Assembly (NCBI GenBank): GCA_964244585.1
Contig: CAXTJM010000002.1
Coordinates: 307,413 to 371,412 of the forward strand
Length of the DNA stretch: 64,000 bases
Source of the DNA: LMUY01 sp964244585
GTDB lineage: Bacteria > Pseudomonadota > Alphaproteobacteria > Acetobacterales > Acetobacteraceae
Direction of reading: 5' to 3'
Positions 62,573-64,000 of the stretch are shown here, piece by piece. A program made the position numbers and the translations under genes. The stretch's first letter is position 1, and the number at the start of each line of letters is the position of its first letter. The notes under the pieces were generated by a model. It was not told where the DNA came from. It made no database searches and worked only from the letters and a program-made list of their open reading frames with translations.

Positions 62573-63644
62573 TCAGGCTGCCAGTGCTAGCATGCTGACG
62601 GTAAGATCATCGCTCAACGGTGCGATGGTTTCCAGGGTCATGTAGCGAGCGCGCTGAACGGCCCACTCGTCATTCTGCTCCAGCAGTAGGGCGCCGATCA
62701 GCCGTGTGACGGCCGCTTTGTTTGGAAGATGCCGACGACGTCACAGCGGCGTTTGATCTCGCCGTTCAGGCGCTCAAGAGGGTTCGTGCTGTGCAGCTTG
62801 GCCCGGTGTTGGGCTGGGAACCCCATGTAGGCCAGCACGTCGGCTTCGGCGTCGTCCATCAGCTTGGACAGCTTCGGCACCCGAGGCCGGGCCTGGTTGG
62901 CGACGTCGCGCCACTGCTTGCGGGCGGCCTCCGCATCGTCCTGGGCGAATGCCGTGCCGACCCGCAGGAACTCGACCCAGAATGGCTCGGCCTCGCTGTG
63001 GCCCACGGTCATGCCGAGCACCTCGCGCCTGCCGTCGGTGTTGGCGGCGACGGCGATGATGACGGCCACCGAGACGATCTGGTGATCGCGACGGACCTTC
63101 ACGTAGGTGGCGTCCAGCCAGACGTAGGGCCAATCACCCTCGATCGGGCGGTCGAGGAAGGCATTCACACGCTCGTCGATCTCGCCGCAGAGCCGCGATA
63201 CCTGGCTCTTGCTGATGCCCTCCATCCCCATGGCCTTGACCAGGTCATCGACGGAGCGGGTGGAGATGCCCTGGATGTAGGCCTCTTGGATGACAGCCGT
63301 CAGGGCTTTCTCCGCCATACGACGCGGCTCGAGGAAGGACGGAAAGTAGCTGCCGCGGCGCAGCTTGGGCGGAACCGGCTAAGGTTCCGCCTGCGAAGCA
63401 GGTGGAAAGCCGGTGGAGGGATCCGCAGCTCGACGGTGCCTGCCCTGGTCTCCCAGTCCCGCTCGCGGTAGCCGTTGCGCTGGTTCGTCCGCCCGGCGTT
63501 GCGCTCGCCCGGTGCAGCCCCGCAGGCCGCCTCGGTCTCCAGTTGCATGAGGCGCTCGGCAGCGAAGCCGATCATCTCGCGCAGGAATGTCGCATCGAAG
63601 CCTTTCTCCAGCAGCGCACGAAGGGCAATCTTGTCGTCGGTCAT
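62573..63644 (-). pseudogene. Decayed IS256-family (mutator) transposase
   Basis: N-terminus from ATG 63644: MTDDKIALRALLEKGFDATF; TNQRNGYRERDWETRAGTVE; then MAEKALTAVIQEAYIQGIST and WPYVWLDATYVKV with the first catalytic Asp. After AEPFWVEFLRVGTAFAQDD about 60-80 residues normally holding the second Asp (SDAHEG) are missing. Near the C-terminus a one-base loss (TTCCAAACAAAG) changes frame, and DEWAVQRARYMTLETIAPLS continues to a stop at 62573. A 50-bp palindromic insertion also breaks it. Same orientation as the IS66 remnant. Confidence 0.9.
63368..63417. repeat. About 50-bp palindromic insertion inside the IS256 transposase
   Basis: Between the codons for LRIP and KLRRG of the transposase lies an extra stretch of about 50 bases. 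It holds GGCGGAACC-GGCTAA-GGTTCCGCC (63368-63391, perfect 9-bp arms) and CCTGC-GAA-GCAGG (63390-63402), with an outer pair CCGGCT (63375-63380)/AGCCGG (63408-63413). The 50 bases are not a multiple of three and shift the frame. Confidence 0.7.
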
Positions 63645-63943
63645 GTGTGGACGGCCCCTTTGCCGCAAGGGTAATTCGACATAGGCGACGACGGGTCGGG
63701 TGCTTCCATGTGTCCGGCCTGTTTGCACGGCACATGGCCGCTGGCCCTGATGAAGTCCGCGGATCGGATCCCAAATCATCGTGACGCGCTCTGAAGCGCT
63801 TGACCGACGGCAGGTTGTTCCCATCCCCAGTCTGACCGGTTCGTCATCAAATCTCATCACCCTAGGCACCGGCCTCGATGCGCGTGCGCTCGCGAGGCCG
63901 ATCTCGTCTACGCAACCGCGGCAGATGCCTGGACTGTTGAGTT

Positions 63944-64000
63944 GTATTGAGATCTGACCCGGAGAGGGCCTGAGTTTTCATCGAGAAATGACCCGTGTCT
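63944..64000. mobile_element. Possible end of an IS21-family element
   Basis: The last 57 bases carry GAGATCTGACCCGG and TTTTCATCGAGAAATGACCC, a pair of related segments typical of the terminal multiple repeats of IS21-type elements. The rest would lie beyond the window. The 75 bases before it have no gene. Confidence 0.35.

Overview
The window is high-GC chromosomal DNA from an alphaproteobacterium, most likely an Acetobacteraceae (Roseomonas-like) relative. This is an inference from codon use, many GTG/TTG starts, stop/start overlaps of the ATGA or GTGA type, Crp/Fnr and OhrR-like regulators, a DUF6894 protein, and IS66/IS256/IS5 remnants. No rRNA, tRNA or CRISPR array was recognised.

Layout. 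0-7 kb: manganese transporter mntH (cut by the window edge), small secreted or stress proteins, a GMC oxidoreductase and a Crp/Fnr regulator. 7.2-20.1 kb: one tightly packed + strand block, the most interesting part of the window. It holds a membrane-anchored beta-helix protein, a lasso-peptide type B protease (leader-binding plus transglutaminase-like), an asparagine-synthetase-like lasso cyclase, three tandem about 53-residue precursor-like peptides behind their own promoter, two 2-oxoglutarate/Fe(II) hydroxylases of the proline/Asp-Asn hydroxylase type, a LodA/GoxA-like quinoprotein oxidase split into two genes around a radical SAM/SPASM gene (the second half fused to a VioB-like ferritin domain), and a degenerate LodB-like flavoprotein. 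I read it as a hybrid RiPP (lasso-type) system with an unusual oxidative tailoring set. 20-22.8 kb (- strand): glycosyltransferase, thioester-reductase-like SDR and hemolysin-III protein. 23-29.6 kb: housekeeping and small genes (HAD, methyltransferase, shikimate dehydrogenase, a Gly/Tyr-rich secreted protein, DUF6894, Crp/Fnr, OhrR/MarR).

30-46 kb: large catalase, tautomerase, choline-dehydrogenase-like GMC enzyme, then a tricarboxylate-type catabolic module (PrpF isomerase, GntR regulator, aconitase-family AcnD, LysR, MFS citrate/tricarballylate transporter, quinone oxidoreductase, broken PEP mutase/isocitrate lyase). 46-60.5 kb: AraC regulator, a branched-chain amino acid type ABC importer (two genes frameshifted), cupin, FAD monooxygenase, DUF1330, RidA, a polar amino acid binding protein, ornithine cyclodeaminase-like, an asparaginase-like gene (frameshifted) and an MFS carrier; this looks like uptake and breakdown of a nitrogenous carboxylate or heterocycle. 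60.6-64 kb: decayed IS66 and IS256 transposases, the latter carrying a 50-bp palindromic insertion, and an IS21-like end.

Several genes carry single-base frameshifts in G/C runs. These could be real decay or sequence errors, and the sequence alone cannot tell which.
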